64,000 nucleotides of DNA from Roseovarius sp. M141 (lineage in GTDB: Bacteria; Pseudomonadota; Alphaproteobacteria; Rhodobacterales; Rhodobacteraceae), in assembly GCF_024355225.1 (NCBI RefSeq), contig NZ_VCNH01000008.1, forward strand, positions 2,170,001 through 2,234,000, given 5' to 3'. The translations under genes and the position numbers were made by a program. The notes under the pieces were generated by a model that was not told the origin of the DNA, made no database searches, and was given only the letters and a program-made list of their open reading frames with translations. This document shows positions 36,958 to 47,581 of this stretch, one piece after another; within the stretch, counting starts at the first letter, position 1, and each line of letters opens with the position of its first letter.

Positions 36958-38367
36958 TTAACCGCTCTGTTGGCCTGCATCAGTCAGACGGCCCAGCGTC
37001 TCGGCCTGTCCAAGCACCAGCATCATGTCAAATACACTAGGCGTTGCACTACGTCCTGCCAATGCAGCTCTTAGGGGTCCGGCCATCTTGCCGAACTTGG
37101 TGCCACGATCCTCGGCGAATTGGGTCGTCAACTCTTCTAGGCTGTCACGATTCCAAGTAGCATTTTGCAGGTGCGGCGTCAATTCTTTGAGCATACCGCG
37201 GGATACCGAGTCGAGTTGCGCGGCCGCTTTATCATCGGGTTCAATGGGGCGGGAGGCAAGGATAAATTGCGCTTTATCAATTAGTTCGGGGAAAGTGCGC
37301 GCGCGTTCCTTCAGGCAGTACATGCCGTCCAGAAACAACGCTGATTGCGGCGCGGTCAGGGGGGGCTGATCGGTGATGTCGAGGAAGCTCTGCAATTCAT
37401 GCAGCAGCGCAGCATCCGGCATCGCCGCCATATGTTGCCCGCAGATATTTTCAAGTTTCTTGAAGTCAAACCGCGCTGCGGCCTTGCCGATACCGCTCAG
37501 ATCGAACCATGCCTGCGCCTGCGCGTCGGTGAAGAACTCGTCATCCCCATGGCTCCAGCCGAGGCGCGCAAGGTAGTTGCGCATGCCGGCAGCAGGATAG
37601 CCCATCTGGCGATATTCCTGCGTTCCCAGCGCGCCGTGACGCTTGCTCAGTTTCTTGCCATCAGGGCCGTGGATCAGCGGGATATGGGCGTAGACGGGCA
37701 GGGGCCAGCCCATCGCGTGATAGATCATCATTTGCCGCGCGGCGTTGTTCAGATGGTCGTCGCCGCGGATGACATGAGTGACACCCATGTCATGATCGTC
37801 GACCGCAACCGCCAGCATGTAGACCGGCGTACCGTCCGAGCGCAGCAAGACCATGTCGTCCAGCTGCTCGTTGCGAATGGTGACATCACCTTGCACGGCA
37901 TCGTTTATGATCGTGGCGCCGTCGCGCGGGGCCTTGATGCGGATGACATGGGGCAGGTCGGGATGTGTTTCAGGTGCCGCGTCGCGCCACGGGCTGCGGT
38001 AAATCGTCGAGCGGCCCTCGGCCTTGGCCGCGTCGCGGAAGGTCTGGATCTCGTCCTGCGTGGCGAAACATTTATAGGCGGCGCCCGCCTTTAACATCTG
38101 CTGTGCGACTTCGGCATGGCGCCCGGCGCGACCGAACTGGCTGACAACCTCGCCGTCGTGGTCCAGACCCATCCACGCCATGCCGTCCAGAATGGCCTGG
38201 GTCGCCTCGGGGGTCGAACGGGCGCGGTCCGTATCCTCGATCCGCAGCAGGAATTTACCCCCGCGCGCCCGCGCGAACAGCCAGTTGAACAGCGCCGTGC
38301 GCGCCCCGCCGATATGCAGATAGCCGGTGGGCGAGGGGGCGAAACGGGTCACGACCTGTTGGGACAT
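36958..38367 (-). CDS. gltX: Glutamate--tRNA ligase
   Basis: Class I aminoacyl-tRNA synthetase charging tRNA-Glu. The 469-residue product has the HIGH-type motif [19 protein letters not shown] (about 10-28) and the KMSKS-type KKLSKRHGA. The protein is shorter at the anticodon-binding end than some GltX but in the normal range. Rhodobacterales usually lack GlnRS, so this enzyme or a paralogue may also misacylate tRNA-Gln for the GatCAB pathway; that is inference. Confidence 0.96.
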   Translation of the reverse strand: MSQQVVTRFAPSPTGYLHIGGARTALFNWLFARARGGKFLLRIEDTDRARSTPEATQAILDGMAWMGLDHDGEVVSQFGRAGRHAEVAQQMLKAGAAYKCFATQDEIQTFRDAAKAEGRSTIYRSPWRDAAPETHPDLPHVIRIKAPRDGATIINDAVQGDVTIRNEQLDDMVLLRSDGTPVYMLAVAVDDHDMGVTHVIRGDDHLNNAARQMMIYHAMGWPLPVYAHIPLIHGPDGKKLSKRHGALGTQEYRQMGYPAAGMRNYLARLGWSHGDDEFFTDAQAQAWFDLSGIGKAAARFDFKKLENICGQHMAAMPDAALLHELQSFLDITDQPPLTAPQSALFLDGMYCLKERARTFPELIDKAQFILASRPIEPDDKAAAQLDSVSRGMLKELTPHLQNATWNRDSLEELTTQFAEDRGTKFGKMAGPLRAALAGRSATPSVFDMMLVLGQAETLGRLTDAGQQSG

Positions 38368-38443
38368 GGGGGCTATTAACCTTTCGGTAACGATGTGGGG
38401 GCTAGGATGGCGTCTGTCTAGCGGCCCACCGAAGGGGAAACAA

Positions 38444-40486
38444 GTGGCGGCGGTCTGGGGCCATCTTACGCACGCGCTGCTTTTGCAACGGGGTCATTTT
38501 TTTGGCTGGGCGCCGGTGTGCCTTGGCACGGGGATCGCGATCTATTTCGCCTTGCGGATTGAACCCTCGCTTTGGGTCTATGCCGGGCTCGGTGCGCTGA
38601 TCATCGCATGCCTTGGCTTTGCGCGCGTGCTTGGCCATGCAGCGGGACCATTGGCAATCGGCGCGGCGCTGATCTTGACCGGGGTCATTCTGGCGGGCGC
38701 GCGGGCGCATGTCGTTGGCGGGCCGGTGTTGGGCTGGCGGTATTACGGCCCGGTCGAAGGGCGCGTGGTCGGCATCGATCGGTCGGCGTCGGACGCGGTG
38801 CGCGTCACCCTGGACCGCGTAAGCCTGCGCGACGTCGCACCGATGCGCACGCCCAAACGCGTGCGCGTGTCGCTTCATTCCGGCATCACTGGTGCCGTTC
38901 CGGTTCCTGGACTCAACTTGGGGGCGACCGCCCATTTGTCGCCGCCCTCCGGCCCGGTCGAACCGGGCGGATTTGATTTCCAGCGTCACGCCTGGTTTCA
39001 GGGTCTCGGCGCGGTCGGATATACGCGCGTTCCGCTGGTTGCGCTGGCGCCTCCGGACAATGTCCAGCCGATGTTTGCAATCCGCATGGCGCTGTCGACC
39101 CATGTGCAGGCTGTATTGCCGGGCGAGGCCGGGGCATTTGCCGCCGCCATCATGACCGGCGACCGCTCTGGTATGGGGCAGGAGACGTTGACGGCGCTGC
39201 GCGTATCAAATCTGGCGCATCTGCTGGCCATTTCCGGCCTGCACATGGGCCTTTTGACAGCGTTTGTCTTTGCCGCTTTCCGGTATGGGCTGGCCCTGGT
39301 ACCGTGGCTGGCACTGCGCGCCCCGGTCAAGCCGTTGGCGGCGGCGCTGGCGCTGGTCGTCGCGGCCTTTTACCTGGGCCTGTCGGGGGGCAGCATCGCA
39401 ACCGAGCGGGCTTTTATCATGGTGGCGGTCATGCTGGTGGCGGTCATGCTCGGCCGCCGCGCGCTCAGCCTGCGGGCGGTGGCGCTGGCGGCATTGGTCG
39501 TGCTCTGCCTGCGCCCCGAGGCGGTGCTGGGACCGGGGTTTCAGATGTCCTTTGCCGCGACGACCGCACTGATTGCGGTCTTTGGCTGGATCCAGAAGGT
39601 GCGACTGCCGCTTGGTCCCCGGTGGCTGCGGCCCGTTTCGGCGGTGGTCATTTCCTCGCTGGTGGCGGGGCTGGCAACGGCGCCTTTCGCGGCGGCGCAT
39701 TTTAATCAGATCGCCCATTACGGTCTGATCGCCAACCTGCTCAGCGTGCCATTGATGGGGGCGTTGGTCATGCCTGCCGCCGTTTTTGCCGTGTGTCTGT
39801 TGCCCTTCGGGTTGGAGGGGATCGGCCTTTGGATCATGGGGCTGGGTTTGGATTGGATTCTTGGTGTCGCTCGCTGGACCGCCGCGCTGGACGGCGCACG
39901 CGGCACGGTTGTCAGTCCGGGTATCTGGGTGGTGCCGCTGCTCAGCCTCGGCGCGTTGACGGTAATCCTGTGGCAAGGCCGGGCGCGATTATTGGGAGTG
40001 GTGCCAATGATTGCTGCCCTTTTCCTCTGGATGCAGGCCGAGCGGCCAATTGTTCTGATCGCCGATACGGGCGGCCTTGTCGGCGTCATGACAGAGCAGG
40101 GGCGCGCCCTGAGTGCCCGGCGCGGTTCGGGATTCATTGCGCTCAATTGGTTGGAAAACGACGGGGACGCTGCCGAACAGGAGGCAGCCGCGGATCGCTG
40201 GGTGCCCAAGCTGGCCGGACCCGGTGGCATCAACATCACTGCCGTGCGCGGTAAACGCGCCGCCGCCGCCTTGACCGGTTGCGCTGCTGGCGAATGGGTC
40301 GTGCTGAATACTGCGCCGCCCGAAGAATGGGCGAGGGCTTCGGGCTGCACGCTGTTGACGCCGACAACCTTGCGCAAAACTGGTGCCATTGCGCTTTACG
40401 AGCGGCGCGGTGAAGGCCACTCCTTAGGTCCTCGCATCGTCACCGCGCGCGAGGTCAGCGGCGCGCGGCTGTGGAGCACCCGCTGA
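38444..40486 (+). CDS. comEC: ComEC/Rec2-family DNA uptake channel
   Basis: Inner-membrane channel that brings transforming single-stranded DNA into the cytoplasm. The 680-residue product has an N-terminal DUF4131-like region with membrane helices, the OB-like segment around [13 protein letters not shown], and a multi-helix competence domain marked by [17 protein letters not shown] and [14 protein letters not shown]. The GTG at 38444 follows GAAGGGGAAACAA; ATGs further upstream lack a ribosome site and overlap gltX. In Rhodobacter, ComEC is needed for uptake of GTA-delivered DNA, which ties it to the lysis genes at 31-32 kb. Confidence 0.9.
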   Translation: MAAVWGHLTHALLLQRGHFFGWAPVCLGTGIAIYFALRIEPSLWVYAGLGALIIACLGFARVLGHAAGPLAIGAALILTGVILAGARAHVVGGPVLGWRYYGPVEGRVVGIDRSASDAVRVTLDRVSLRDVAPMRTPKRVRVSLHSGITGAVPVPGLNLGATAHLSPPSGPVEPGGFDFQRHAWFQGLGAVGYTRVPLVALAPPDNVQPMFAIRMALSTHVQAVLPGEAGAFAAAIMTGDRSGMGQETLTALRVSNLAHLLAISGLHMGLLTAFVFAAFRYGLALVPWLALRAPVKPLAAALALVVAAFYLGLSGGSIATERAFIMVAVMLVAVMLGRRALSLRAVALAALVVLCLRPEAVLGPGFQMSFAATTALIAVFGWIQKVRLPLGPRWLRPVSAVVISSLVAGLATAPFAAAHFNQIAHYGLIANLLSVPLMGALVMPAAVFAVCLLPFGLEGIGLWIMGLGLDWILGVARWTAALDGARGTVVSPGIWVVPLLSLGALTVILWQGRARLLGVVPMIAALFLWMQAERPIVLIADTGGLVGVMTEQGRALSARRGSGFIALNWLENDGDAAEQEAAADRWVPKLAGPGGINITAVRGKRAAAALTGCAAGEWVVLNTAPPEEWARASGCTLLTPTTLRKTGAIALYERRGEGHSLGPRIVTAREVSGARLWSTR

Positions 40487-40496
40487 ACATGGTCGC

Positions 40497-41198
40497 CTAG
40501 TACGTGCGGATCAGACCCACCAACCGGCCCTGCACCTTGACTTTGTCGTCAGGCAGGATGCGGGTTTCATAAGCGGGGTTCGCCGCCTCCAGCGCGATTG
40601 CGCCGCCACGCCGGAAAAAGCGTTTCAGCGTCGCTTCCTGATCTTCGACCAGTGCCACGACGATGTCACCATTATCTGCTGTCGACGTCTCGCGGATGAC
40701 CACGATATCGCCGTCGTTGATACCCGCATCAATCATCGAATCGCCTTTGACCTCCAGCGCGTAATGCTCCCCCGGGCCGCTGACCATGCCGCCCGGCACT
40801 GCAACGTTATGTGACGCGTGCTGGATTGCCTCGATCGGGACACCGGCCGCGATACGGCCCATGAGCGGTAGTTCCATGGCATCGACGGTCGAAACAGGCT
40901 GCGCGTTCGCGGGCGTTGCTGCGTCGGGTCGATCACCATCGATAACACGTGCGGCAAATCCATGCGACGCGCCGCCGCCAAGCGATTCGGGCAGCTTGAT
41001 GATCTCAAGCGCGCGCGCGCGGTGGGCTAGGCGGCGGATGAACCCACGCTCCTCAAGCGCAGTGATCAGGCGGTGAATGCCGGATTTCGACCGCAGGTCC
41101 AGCGCATCCTTCATCTCATCGAAACTGGGCGGGACACCATCGCGCTGTACGCGCTTGTTGATATAGTCGAGCAAATCGAGTTGCTTCTTGGTGAGCAT
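40497..41198 (-). CDS. lexA: LexA repressor
   Basis: Master repressor of the SOS response, self-cleaved when RecA is activated. The 233-residue product has the N-terminal winged-helix domain ([32 protein letters not shown]), the cleavage site Ala-Gly in [12 protein letters not shown], and the catalytic Ser in [12 protein letters not shown] with the Lys in [15 protein letters not shown]. An exact SOS box lies just upstream, so it represses itself. It ends convergently with comEC. Confidence 0.96.
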   Translation of the reverse strand: MLTKKQLDLLDYINKRVQRDGVPPSFDEMKDALDLRSKSGIHRLITALEERGFIRRLAHRARALEIIKLPESLGGGASHGFAARVIDGDRPDAATPANAQPVSTVDAMELPLMGRIAAGVPIEAIQHASHNVAVPGGMVSGPGEHYALEVKGDSMIDAGINDGDIVVIRETSTADNGDIVVALVEDQEATLKRFFRRGGAIALEAANPAYETRILPDDKVKVQGRLVGLIRTY

Positions 41199-41234
41199 GC
41201 CGTCCGTCCCTCAAGCTTGTAACTGTTCTATTTT

Positions 41235-41249
41235 GTTCTACGCATGTTC
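41235..41249 (-). promoter_or_regulatory. SOS box of lexA
   Basis: On the plus strand the sequence is GTTC TACGCAT GTTC, i.e. GAAC-N7-GAAC on the coding strand. It lies 37 bases upstream of the lexA start. An additional GTTC 10 bases further (41225-41228) makes a GTTC triplet that may strengthen binding. Confidence 0.85.
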
Positions 41250-41281
41250 TTGTTTTGTGTCAACAGGCGCGGCGCGCAGTG

Positions 41282-42454
41282 TCAGATGCGCATGCAGGTC
41301 ACGTCGTCACCAGCCTGTTTGGGGCTGTCATGCGAGGGGCGGATCAGCAATACGTTGGCGCGCGCCAGAACACCCAGCAGCGCGCTGTCTTGCGATGTCG
41401 CGGGAGTGGCGATCCCATCGGTAAATGTGGCGCGCATATAGTGTGTGCGCGGGCCATTGCCGGGCAGCTCCTCCCCCAGACGCGCGGTGAAAATCGGTGC
41501 TGGTGCGGCGCCCAGTCCAAGCATCGCGCGCACCATTGGAAGAATGAAGACATGCCCACAAACCATTGCCGAAACGGGATTTCCTGGAAGACCAACCATT
41601 ACTGCATTTCCCATCTGGCCTGCCATCAATGGCTTGCCCGGGCGCATCGCGATCTTGTAGAAGGCACGCTTCATCCCCATGCTTTCGGCGACCTGACCGA
41701 CAATGTCGTGGTCGCCCACCGACGCGCCCCCGATCGTGATGATCAGGTCTGACCCAACGGCCAGGTCGAACGCCATTTCAAGCGATGCAGCGCTATCGCG
41801 CGCAATCGGCAGAAGGCGGGCATGCGCGCCGTGCGCCTCGACCAACGCGGCAAGGCCGAAACTGTTAGAGGCAATGATCTGATCGGGGCCGGGTATTTCG
41901 CCGGGCATCACCAGCTCGTCCCCGGTCGCGATGATAGCGATCTCAGGGCGGCGGGTGACAGGTAGTTCTGCAACGTTCATCGCCGCGAGCAAAGCAATGT
42001 CATGCGGGCCCAAAAGGCGCGGCGCCTCCATCCTTGTGCCAGCAGTGAAATCCGCAGCGGCGGGCCTCACATGCGGCCCGGTGTCCACGGAACCCCCAAG
42101 TGTGATCACAGATCCGGAAACGGTTACATCCTCTTGAATGATAGCGCGATCTGCGCCCTCTGGGATAGGGGCGCCGGTGAAAATGCGCACAGCCTGACCC
42201 GGTCCGGCGCTGCCGTCAAAACGGTGTCCGGCTGCGGCCTCTCCAATAACGGTGAAACTGGCGTTGGGGGCAACGTCGGCGCTGCGCACAGCGTAGCCGT
42301 CCATGGCAGAGGCTGCAAAAGGCGGCTGATCGCGCGTCGCGGCGACGGGTTGCGCCAGAACACGGCCCGAGCCGACGCGTAGCGGGACTATCTCAGGCGC
42401 GAGCGGTGTGATCAGATCAAATAGATGGGCCAGAGCCTCGTCGACAGAGATCAT
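41282..42454 (-). CDS. moeA: Molybdopterin molybdotransferase MoeA
   Basis: Inserts molybdenum into molybdopterin at the last step of cofactor synthesis. The 390-residue product has the family patterns PPFAASAMDGYAVRSADV, IFTGAPIPEGADRAIIQEDV, and GDELVMPGEIPGPDQIIASNSFGLAAL, then VGDHDIVGQ and MRPGKPLMAGQMGNAVMVGLPGNPVSAM. It follows moaC on the same strand after 59 bases and precedes lexA. Confidence 0.95.
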   Translation of the reverse strand: MISVDEALAHLFDLITPLAPEIVPLRVGSGRVLAQPVAATRDQPPFAASAMDGYAVRSADVAPNASFTVIGEAAAGHRFDGSAGPGQAVRIFTGAPIPEGADRAIIQEDVTVSGSVITLGGSVDTGPHVRPAAADFTAGTRMEAPRLLGPHDIALLAAMNVAELPVTRRPEIAIIATGDELVMPGEIPGPDQIIASNSFGLAALVEAHGAHARLLPIARDSAASLEMAFDLAVGSDLIITIGGASVGDHDIVGQVAESMGMKRAFYKIAMRPGKPLMAGQMGNAVMVGLPGNPVSAMVCGHVFILPMVRAMLGLGAAPAPIFTARLGEELPGNGPRTHYMRATFTDGIATPATSQDSALLGVLARANVLLIRPSHDSPKQAGDDVTCMRI

Positions 42455-42501
42455 ATATGATTTGCCCTATGAAAAAATTTGATATCCACTGCGTAGAGTG
42501 C

Positions 42502-42517
42502 ATGAATATACATTCAT
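42502..42517. repeat. Small AT-rich palindrome between moaC and moeA
   Basis: ATGAAT-ATAC-ATTCAT is a perfect 6-base inverted repeat that covers the moaC stop codon and the start of the 59-base gap before moeA. It has no poly-T tail; a weak regulatory or mRNA-processing site is possible. Confidence 0.3.
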
Positions 42518-42990
42518 TCCGACGCGTAACGACCTGACTTTCCCCCATCTTTCAAAACCACGCGGAGCCCGCCGATTTGCATCGCGCGGTCCACGGCCTT
42601 GGCCATGTCATAGACGGTCAAGGCGGCTACGCTCGCTGCTGTCAGCGCTTCCATCTCGACGCCGGTCTGGCCAGTCGTCTTGACGGTCGCCTCAATCTGG
42701 ATGCCGGGCAGGTCGGGGTCCAGGGTCAGGTCGACCGATGCCTTAGTGATGGGCAGAGGATGGCATAGCGGTATAAGGTCTGAGGTGCGTTTGGCCCCCA
42801 TGATACCGGCAAGCCGCGCTACCGACAGAACATCACCCTTCTTGGCGCGGCCTTGCGCAATGATATCAAAGGTTTCCGATGCCATCTTGATGTAGCATGC
42901 GGCCGTTGCGATCCGCGCAGTCACATCCTTGGCGGAGACGTCGACCATATGGGCCTCGCCATTGCTGTCAAAATGAGTCAGGCCGGGCAT
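42514..42990 (-). CDS. moaC: Cyclic pyranopterin monophosphate synthase MoaC
   Basis: Second half of the first step of molybdopterin synthesis, working with MoaA. The 158-residue product has the hexamer family motifs [16 protein letters not shown] (start of domain), [33 protein letters not shown], and [25 protein letters not shown]. The ATG at 42990 is one base from the trpC stop, so moaC is in the trpGDC operon. Confidence 0.95.
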   Translation of the reverse strand: MPGLTHFDSNGEAHMVDVSAKDVTARIATAACYIKMASETFDIIAQGRAKKGDVLSVARLAGIMGAKRTSDLIPLCHPLPITKASVDLTLDPDLPGIQIEATVKTTGQTGVEMEALTAASVAALTVYDMAKAVDRAMQIGGLRVVLKDGGKSGRYASE

Positions 42991-42991
42991 T

Positions 42992-43807
42992 TCAGCGGCC
43001 CCTCGCTATCAGCGGGCTGCTGAGGATTGTGCGCGTCGCGCTGGCCACGTCATCGGCGCGCATCAACGTCTCGCCAATCAGGAAGCAGCGCGCACCATAA
43101 CGGGCGATATCAGCCAGATCTTCGCGTGTCTCCAGTCCGCTTTCGCAGATGATGATGCGATCCTCGGGTACGTAGCGGGCAAGGGTGCGCGACGTGTCCA
43201 AAGTCGTCTCGAACGTGTTGAGATCACGGTTGTTTATACCGATCAGGGGCGATTTCAGCGCCTCGGCGCGGCGCAGTTCATCCTCGTTGTGGATCTCGAT
43301 GATCGCATCCATACCCCAATGCGCAGCGGCATTTTCCAGCGCGGCAGCCTCGCCATCGGTGAGGCATGCCATGATGATCAGGATGCAATCGGCGCCAAGG
43401 GCGCGGGCCTCGGACACCTGATAGGTGTCGAACATGAAATCCTTGCGCAGCACCGGCAGATCGCAGGCGGCGCGGGCCTGAGTCAGATATTCATTCGCCC
43501 CTTGAAAGCTGGGTGTGTCGGTCAGGACGGACAGGCATGTTGCGCCGCCTTCGGCATAGGCGGCGGCCAGTGCGGCGGGATCGAAATCGGCGCGAATGAG
43601 GCCCTTGGACGGGCTGGCCTTCTTGATTTCAGCGATCAGGCCGTAACCACTGATCGATGCCTGCAGAAGCGCGTCCTTGAATTTGCGTACCGGCGGCGCG
43701 GCGCGGGCCTTGTCATTCATCGCGTCTGGCGAGGTTTCGTCCTTGGCGGCGGCGACCTCTTGCAGTTTGTAAGCTTTGATCTTGTCGAGAATCGTGGGGG
43801 TGCTCAT
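42992..43807 (-). CDS. trpC: Indole-3-glycerol phosphate synthase
   Basis: Fourth step of tryptophan synthesis, TIM-barrel fold. The 271-residue product has the family motifs [55 protein letters not shown] (active Lys), [30 protein letters not shown] and [11 protein letters not shown]. It is coupled to trpD by an ATGA overlap. Confidence 0.96.
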   Translation of the reverse strand: MSTPTILDKIKAYKLQEVAAAKDETSPDAMNDKARAAPPVRKFKDALLQASISGYGLIAEIKKASPSKGLIRADFDPAALAAAYAEGGATCLSVLTDTPSFQGANEYLTQARAACDLPVLRKDFMFDTYQVSEARALGADCILIIMACLTDGEAAALENAAAHWGMDAIIEIHNEDELRRAEALKSPLIGINNRDLNTFETTLDTSRTLARYVPEDRIIICESGLETREDLADIARYGARCFLIGETLMRADDVASATRTILSSPLIARGR

Positions 43808-44826
43808 GATGCCTCCGATGTAATTTTTGCCAGCAGATCCAGCCGCTTGCGCGCGGCGCCGCTATCGATACTTTCAGTGGCCAGCCCTGCGCCCTCGCGC
43901 AGGTCCGCCGCCCGGCCGGCTACAACCAGCGCGGCGGCCGAATTCAGCAACACTGCGTCGCGATAGGCGCCGTGTGCACCGTCTAAAAGGGCACGAAACG
44001 CGGCGCCGTTTTCCTGCGGAGTGCCGCCCAGAATATCCTCGAACGGATGCAAGGGCAGGCCGGCATCCTCGGGGTTGATTTCAAATTCGACGATGCTGCC
44101 ATCTTCCTCTAGCGCAGCGACCCAGGAATGACCGGAGATTGCCAGTTCATCTGTGCCGTCGCTGCCGTGGACCAACCACGCGCGCGTCGATCCCAGGCGC
44201 AGCAGCGTCTCGGCCATGGGGCGAATCAGATCGCGGCGATAGGCGCCGGTCAGCTGCCTCTTGACGCCTGCGGGGTTGGTCAGCGGCCCCAGAATGTTGA
44301 AGATCGTGCGCGTGCCCAGCTCGGCCCGCGTTGGGCCGACATGGGCCATGGCCGGGTGGTGCATTGGCGCCATCATGAAGGCGATACCGGCACCTTCCAA
44401 AGCCTTTTCAACGACTTCCGGTCCGACCATCACCTTGACGCCCGACTGCGTCAGGGCATCCGCCGCGCCCGATTTCGAGCTGAGGTTGCGATTGCCATGC
44501 TTGGCGACGCAGACGCCGGTGCCCGCTACGACAAAGGCCGTCGCAGTTGAAATGTTCAGCGTGCCCTTGCCGTCGCCGCCGGTGCCGACGATGTCGATCG
44601 CCCCTTCGGGTGCGCGTACCTTGTGGCATTTGGCGCGCATCACTGCGGCGGCGGCGGCGTATTCATCCACCGTCTCGCCACGGGTGCGCAGCGCCATCAG
44701 GAATCCGCCCATCTGGCTGGGCGTTGCCTTGCCCTCGAACAGGATCGCAAACGCGGCCTCGGCCTCGGTTCGGGTCAGGGGGCGGTCTGCGGCGGTGTCG
44801 ATCAGGGGCTTTAGCGCGTCGCTCAT
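43804..44826 (-). CDS. trpD: Anthranilate phosphoribosyltransferase
   Basis: Attaches phosphoribose to anthranilate. The 340-residue product shows [18 protein letters not shown] (PRPP-binding glycine loop), [17 protein letters not shown] and [35 protein letters not shown]. It is overlapped at both ends by ATGA junctions with trpG and trpC. Confidence 0.96.
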   Translation of the reverse strand: MSDALKPLIDTAADRPLTRTEAEAAFAILFEGKATPSQMGGFLMALRTRGETVDEYAAAAAVMRAKCHKVRAPEGAIDIVGTGGDGKGTLNISTATAFVVAGTGVCVAKHGNRNLSSKSGAADALTQSGVKVMVGPEVVEKALEGAGIAFMMAPMHHPAMAHVGPTRAELGTRTIFNILGPLTNPAGVKRQLTGAYRRDLIRPMAETLLRLGSTRAWLVHGSDGTDELAISGHSWVAALEEDGSIVEFEINPEDAGLPLHPFEDILGGTPQENGAAFRALLDGAHGAYRDAVLLNSAAALVVAGRAADLREGAGLATESIDSGAARKRLDLLAKITSEAS

Positions 44827-45404
44827 GCGGGGATCTTCATCATATCAAGGAAATTTTCCAACAGCGCATGGCCATGCTGCGAGGCGATGGATTCGGGGTG
44901 AAACTGCACGCCCTCGATGGGCAATTCGCGGTGGCGCAGGCCCATGATCGTGCCGTCTGCCAGATGCGCCGTCACCTCCAGGCAGTCCGGCAGGCTGTCA
45001 CGCTCGACCACCAGCGAATGGTAGCGCGTCGCCTCGAACGGTGAGGGCAGTCCGGCAAAGACGCCCTTACCTTCGTGATGCATCCGGCCCATCTTGCCAT
45101 GCACGATTTCACTGTGGCGTATGACGCGTCCGCCAAAGGCCTGCCCGATGGCCTGATGGCCCAGGCAAACGCCCAGCAGGGGGATGCCCGCATCCGCCGC
45201 CGCCAATATCAGATCTAAACATATACCGGCCTGATCAGGGTCGCACGGACCGGGGGACAGCAAGATGCCCGCCGGTTTCAGTGCCAGTGCGGCGGCGACA
45301 TCCAGCGCGTCGTTGCGGTGCACCACCACATTGGCGCCTAATTCGCCAACATAGTGCACCAGATTATAGGTGAAACTGTCATAATTATCGATAAGCAACA
45401 GCAT
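44823..45404 (-). CDS. trpG: Anthranilate synthase component II (glutamine amidotransferase)
   Basis: Supplies ammonia to TrpE. The 193-residue product starts [23 protein letters not shown]. It has the nucleophile Cys in [17 protein letters not shown] (about Cys80) and the catalytic His-Glu in [10 protein letters not shown]. The ATG at 45404 was chosen because all family members begin here; the longer [10 protein letters not shown] start at 45434 is also open. First gene of trpG-trpD-trpC-moaC. Confidence 0.95.
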   Translation of the reverse strand: MLLLIDNYDSFTYNLVHYVGELGANVVVHRNDALDVAAALALKPAGILLSPGPCDPDQAGICLDLILAAADAGIPLLGVCLGHQAIGQAFGGRVIRHSEIVHGKMGRMHHEGKGVFAGLPSPFEATRYHSLVVERDSLPDCLEVTAHLADGTIMGLRHRELPIEGVQFHPESIASQHGHALLENFLDMMKIPA

Positions 45405-45574
45405 CTTGGCCTGTCCGTGTTGGTAAGAGCCCATGATCGTACCCCATCCCGTGATTGGGGGTGGAGGCCGGGGGGCCGGTCACGATATACTTGTTCAGGC
45501 TTGGCCCCGAGGGTCAAGGGGCCGAAGGCGGGAAACGCCGCGCGCGAGGGACATGCAAGGGGGAATCGGGCGAC

Positions 45575-46984
45575 ATGGCAGGTGGATTTTTGTCGGGATT
45601 GGTGGCTGGAACGGTTGTGTCCGGGCTGGCGCTGGGGGCGATGTCGGTCGCGATCGGCCCGGAGGTCTCCGGGCGCGGCCCGGATGCGGGCGCGCTGGAT
45701 GTGCCGGCAGGCTCGGGCTTTAACCAAGCGCGCGACGATACGGCCGCGCGCTTGCCACGGACCGATGGTGCGCCAGCATTGACGGGCGGCGCGCCTCAGT
45801 TTGGCGTTGCGTCGCCCGATGATCTGAGCCAGGTCGCCGCAGCAGACACGGCGCCCACCATGCGCCCGGAAATCAGCGCGCCGCAGACGGATTTGACGGC
45901 GCCGGAGGTCATGGACGAGGGCAGCGGCATGCCGATGGCGGCACAGGATGCTGCGGGGGCGGGCGGCGATGATGCATATGATGCAAGTGATGCCGCCAGT
46001 ACGGCGCCTGCTGCGGGCGGTGCAGATGCTTCGATTTCTGCCGATCCCGCGCAGCCCAGCCTGCCCGAGGTGGAAGGCAGCGCGAGCTTTAACGCCGCTG
46101 TGCCCGCGCCGCAGCTGGCCCCGGTCCCACAGCAGGCAGAAACGGCGGATGACGCAGTGCCAGACATGCCGTCGGACGCTAAGATACCCGACAATAGCAA
46201 TACGTCTTCGGGAACTGTCGGCGGGATCGAAACGCAGCGCCTGCCAATCCCTGGCGCGTCGCCCAAGCCCGAGCCTGCCGCCGATGATGGCGCGTCGCCG
46301 ACGGATCGGCCCGCGATCAGGGCCTATGCTTCCGGCTTTGACAACCCCGAGGGCAGGCCACTGATGTCGGTTGTGCTGATCGACGACGGCACCAGCGCCA
46401 TCGGTTTGGACGCGCTGGCATCGTTTCCCTATCCGCTGAGCTTTGCGGTTGATGCCGCTTGGCCGGGTGCGACGGATGCGATGCGCCGATACCGCGATGC
46501 GGGGTTCGAGGTGCTGGCGATTGCCGATCTGCCCGCCAACGCAACGGTGCGTGACACCGAAACCAATATTCAGATGGTGGAGAGCGCCGTACCCGAAGCG
46601 GTCGCGATCCTTGAGGGCACCGGCGAAGGTTTGCAAATCAGCGGGGAAGCAAGTGAGCGGTTGGCGTCGATCCTGATGGAGTCCGGGCGGGGTTTGGTCA
46701 TCTATTCCAAGGGACTTGAAACCGCGCCCAAGCTGATCGCGCGCGAGGGCATGCCGGTGGCGACCGTATTTCGCGACGTCGACTCCGGTGGCCAGAGCGC
46801 GACGGTGGTCCGCCGTTTTCTGGATCAGGCGGCATCCAAGTCCCGCCGGGACGAGGGCGGTGTGATCTTGGTGGGGCGCCTGCAGGCGGACACGATCCGT
46901 GCGCTGCTGCTTTGGGGGGTGCAGGACCGCGCCAGCCTTGTGGCGCTGGCGCCGGTGTCGGCGGTGCTGACGGAGAATAACTAA
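45575..46984 (+). CDS. Divergent polysaccharide deacetylase family protein (YibQ-type)
   Basis: The 469-residue product has an N-terminal membrane anchor ([24 protein letters not shown]). A long Ala/Pro/Asp-rich disordered linker follows (about 30-250). The C-terminal domain has the divergent-deacetylase motifs [34 protein letters not shown], and [15 protein letters not shown]. Members are thought to act on envelope polysaccharide, but activity is unproven, and metal-binding His residues of true deacetylases are not evident. The ATG at 45575 follows AAGGGGGAATCGGGCGAC. It faces trpG. Confidence 0.82.
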   Translation: MAGGFLSGLVAGTVVSGLALGAMSVAIGPEVSGRGPDAGALDVPAGSGFNQARDDTAARLPRTDGAPALTGGAPQFGVASPDDLSQVAAADTAPTMRPEISAPQTDLTAPEVMDEGSGMPMAAQDAAGAGGDDAYDASDAASTAPAAGGADASISADPAQPSLPEVEGSASFNAAVPAPQLAPVPQQAETADDAVPDMPSDAKIPDNSNTSSGTVGGIETQRLPIPGASPKPEPAADDGASPTDRPAIRAYASGFDNPEGRPLMSVVLIDDGTSAIGLDALASFPYPLSFAVDAAWPGATDAMRRYRDAGFEVLAIADLPANATVRDTETNIQMVESAVPEAVAILEGTGEGLQISGEASERLASILMESGRGLVIYSKGLETAPKLIAREGMPVATVFRDVDSGGQSATVVRRFLDQAASKSRRDEGGVILVGRLQADTIRALLLWGVQDRASLVALAPVSAVLTENN

Positions 46985-47517
46985 GCGTCGCGCCAGCAAC
47001 CCGGCGCGATTCCATCCAGCGACCGGTCGCCGATGCGCCAGCGCACCAGACGCAAGGTGGGGTGACCGACATGGGCAGTCATGCGCCGTACCTGCCGGTT
47101 GCGCCCCTCGGTAATGATCAGCTCGATCCAGGCGTCCGGCACGGATTTGCGATAGCGAATGGGCGGCACGCGCGGCCATAGGTCCGGCGGCGCGATCCGG
47201 CAGGCCTGCGCCGGAAGGGTCGGACCGTCCTTCAGCGTGATGCCGGTTCGCAACGCCGACAGGGCGGCGTCATCGGGCAGCCCCTCGACCTGTACCAGAT
47301 ATGTTTTGGGCTTTTTATATCTGGGGTCGGCAATGCGCGCCTGAAGTTTGCCATCATCGGTGAGCAGCAGCAGCCCCTCGCTGTCCCGATCCAGACGTCC
47401 GGCGGGATAGATTCCCGGAACGTCGATATAAGACGACAAGGTGGGCCGACCGCTGCCATCGTCGCTGAACTGGGACAGCACGCCATGCGGTTTGTTGAAC
47501 AGGATCAGGCGCGCCAT
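46981..47517 (-). CDS. rRNA pseudouridine synthase (RsuA/RluE type)
   Basis: Modifies uridine in ribosomal RNA. The 178-residue product lacks the S4 domain and begins [17 protein letters not shown]. It has the catalytic Asp in [22 protein letters not shown] (Asp about 46) and the typical [24 protein letters not shown]. The lack of S4 and the length fit RluE (23S U2457). The start at 47517 is the last plausible one; the frame upstream reads through the trpE 3' end. It ends against the deacetylase-like gene with a 4-base overlap. Confidence 0.93.
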   Translation of the reverse strand: MARLILFNKPHGVLSQFSDDGSGRPTLSSYIDVPGIYPAGRLDRDSEGLLLLTDDGKLQARIADPRYKKPKTYLVQVEGLPDDAALSALRTGITLKDGPTLPAQACRIAPPDLWPRVPPIRYRKSVPDAWIELIITEGRNRQVRRMTAHVGHPTLRLVRWRIGDRSLDGIAPGCWRDA

Positions 47518-47529
47518 CTGGGGCCACGC

Positions 47530-47549
47530 CAAATTTTCGCGAAAATTTG
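47530..47549. repeat. 20-base perfect palindrome downstream of trpE
   Basis: CAAATTTTCG-CGAAAATTTG reads the same on both strands. It sits between the trpE stop (47582) and the pseudouridine synthase start. It has no loop, so it could be a protein-binding site or form a hairpin in either transcript. Confidence 0.6.
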
Positions 47550-47554
47550 CGCCA

Positions 47555-47574
47555 CGAATTTCAGTGAAAATTCG
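47555..47574. repeat. Second palindrome paired with the 20-base one
   Basis: CGAATTT (47555-47561) and AAATTCG (47568-47574) surround a 6-base centre. The two palindromes are 25 bases apart centre to centre and share AATTT/AAATT arms, so they look like two copies of one site, with this copy diverged. Confidence 0.5.
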
Positions 47575-47581
47575 GCGTGCA

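Noticed and set aside
45338..47179. 613-codon open frame antisense to the deacetylase-like gene and trpG
   Set aside because: It overlaps three recognisable genes and is Arg/Ala/His-rich, as expected for a shadow frame.
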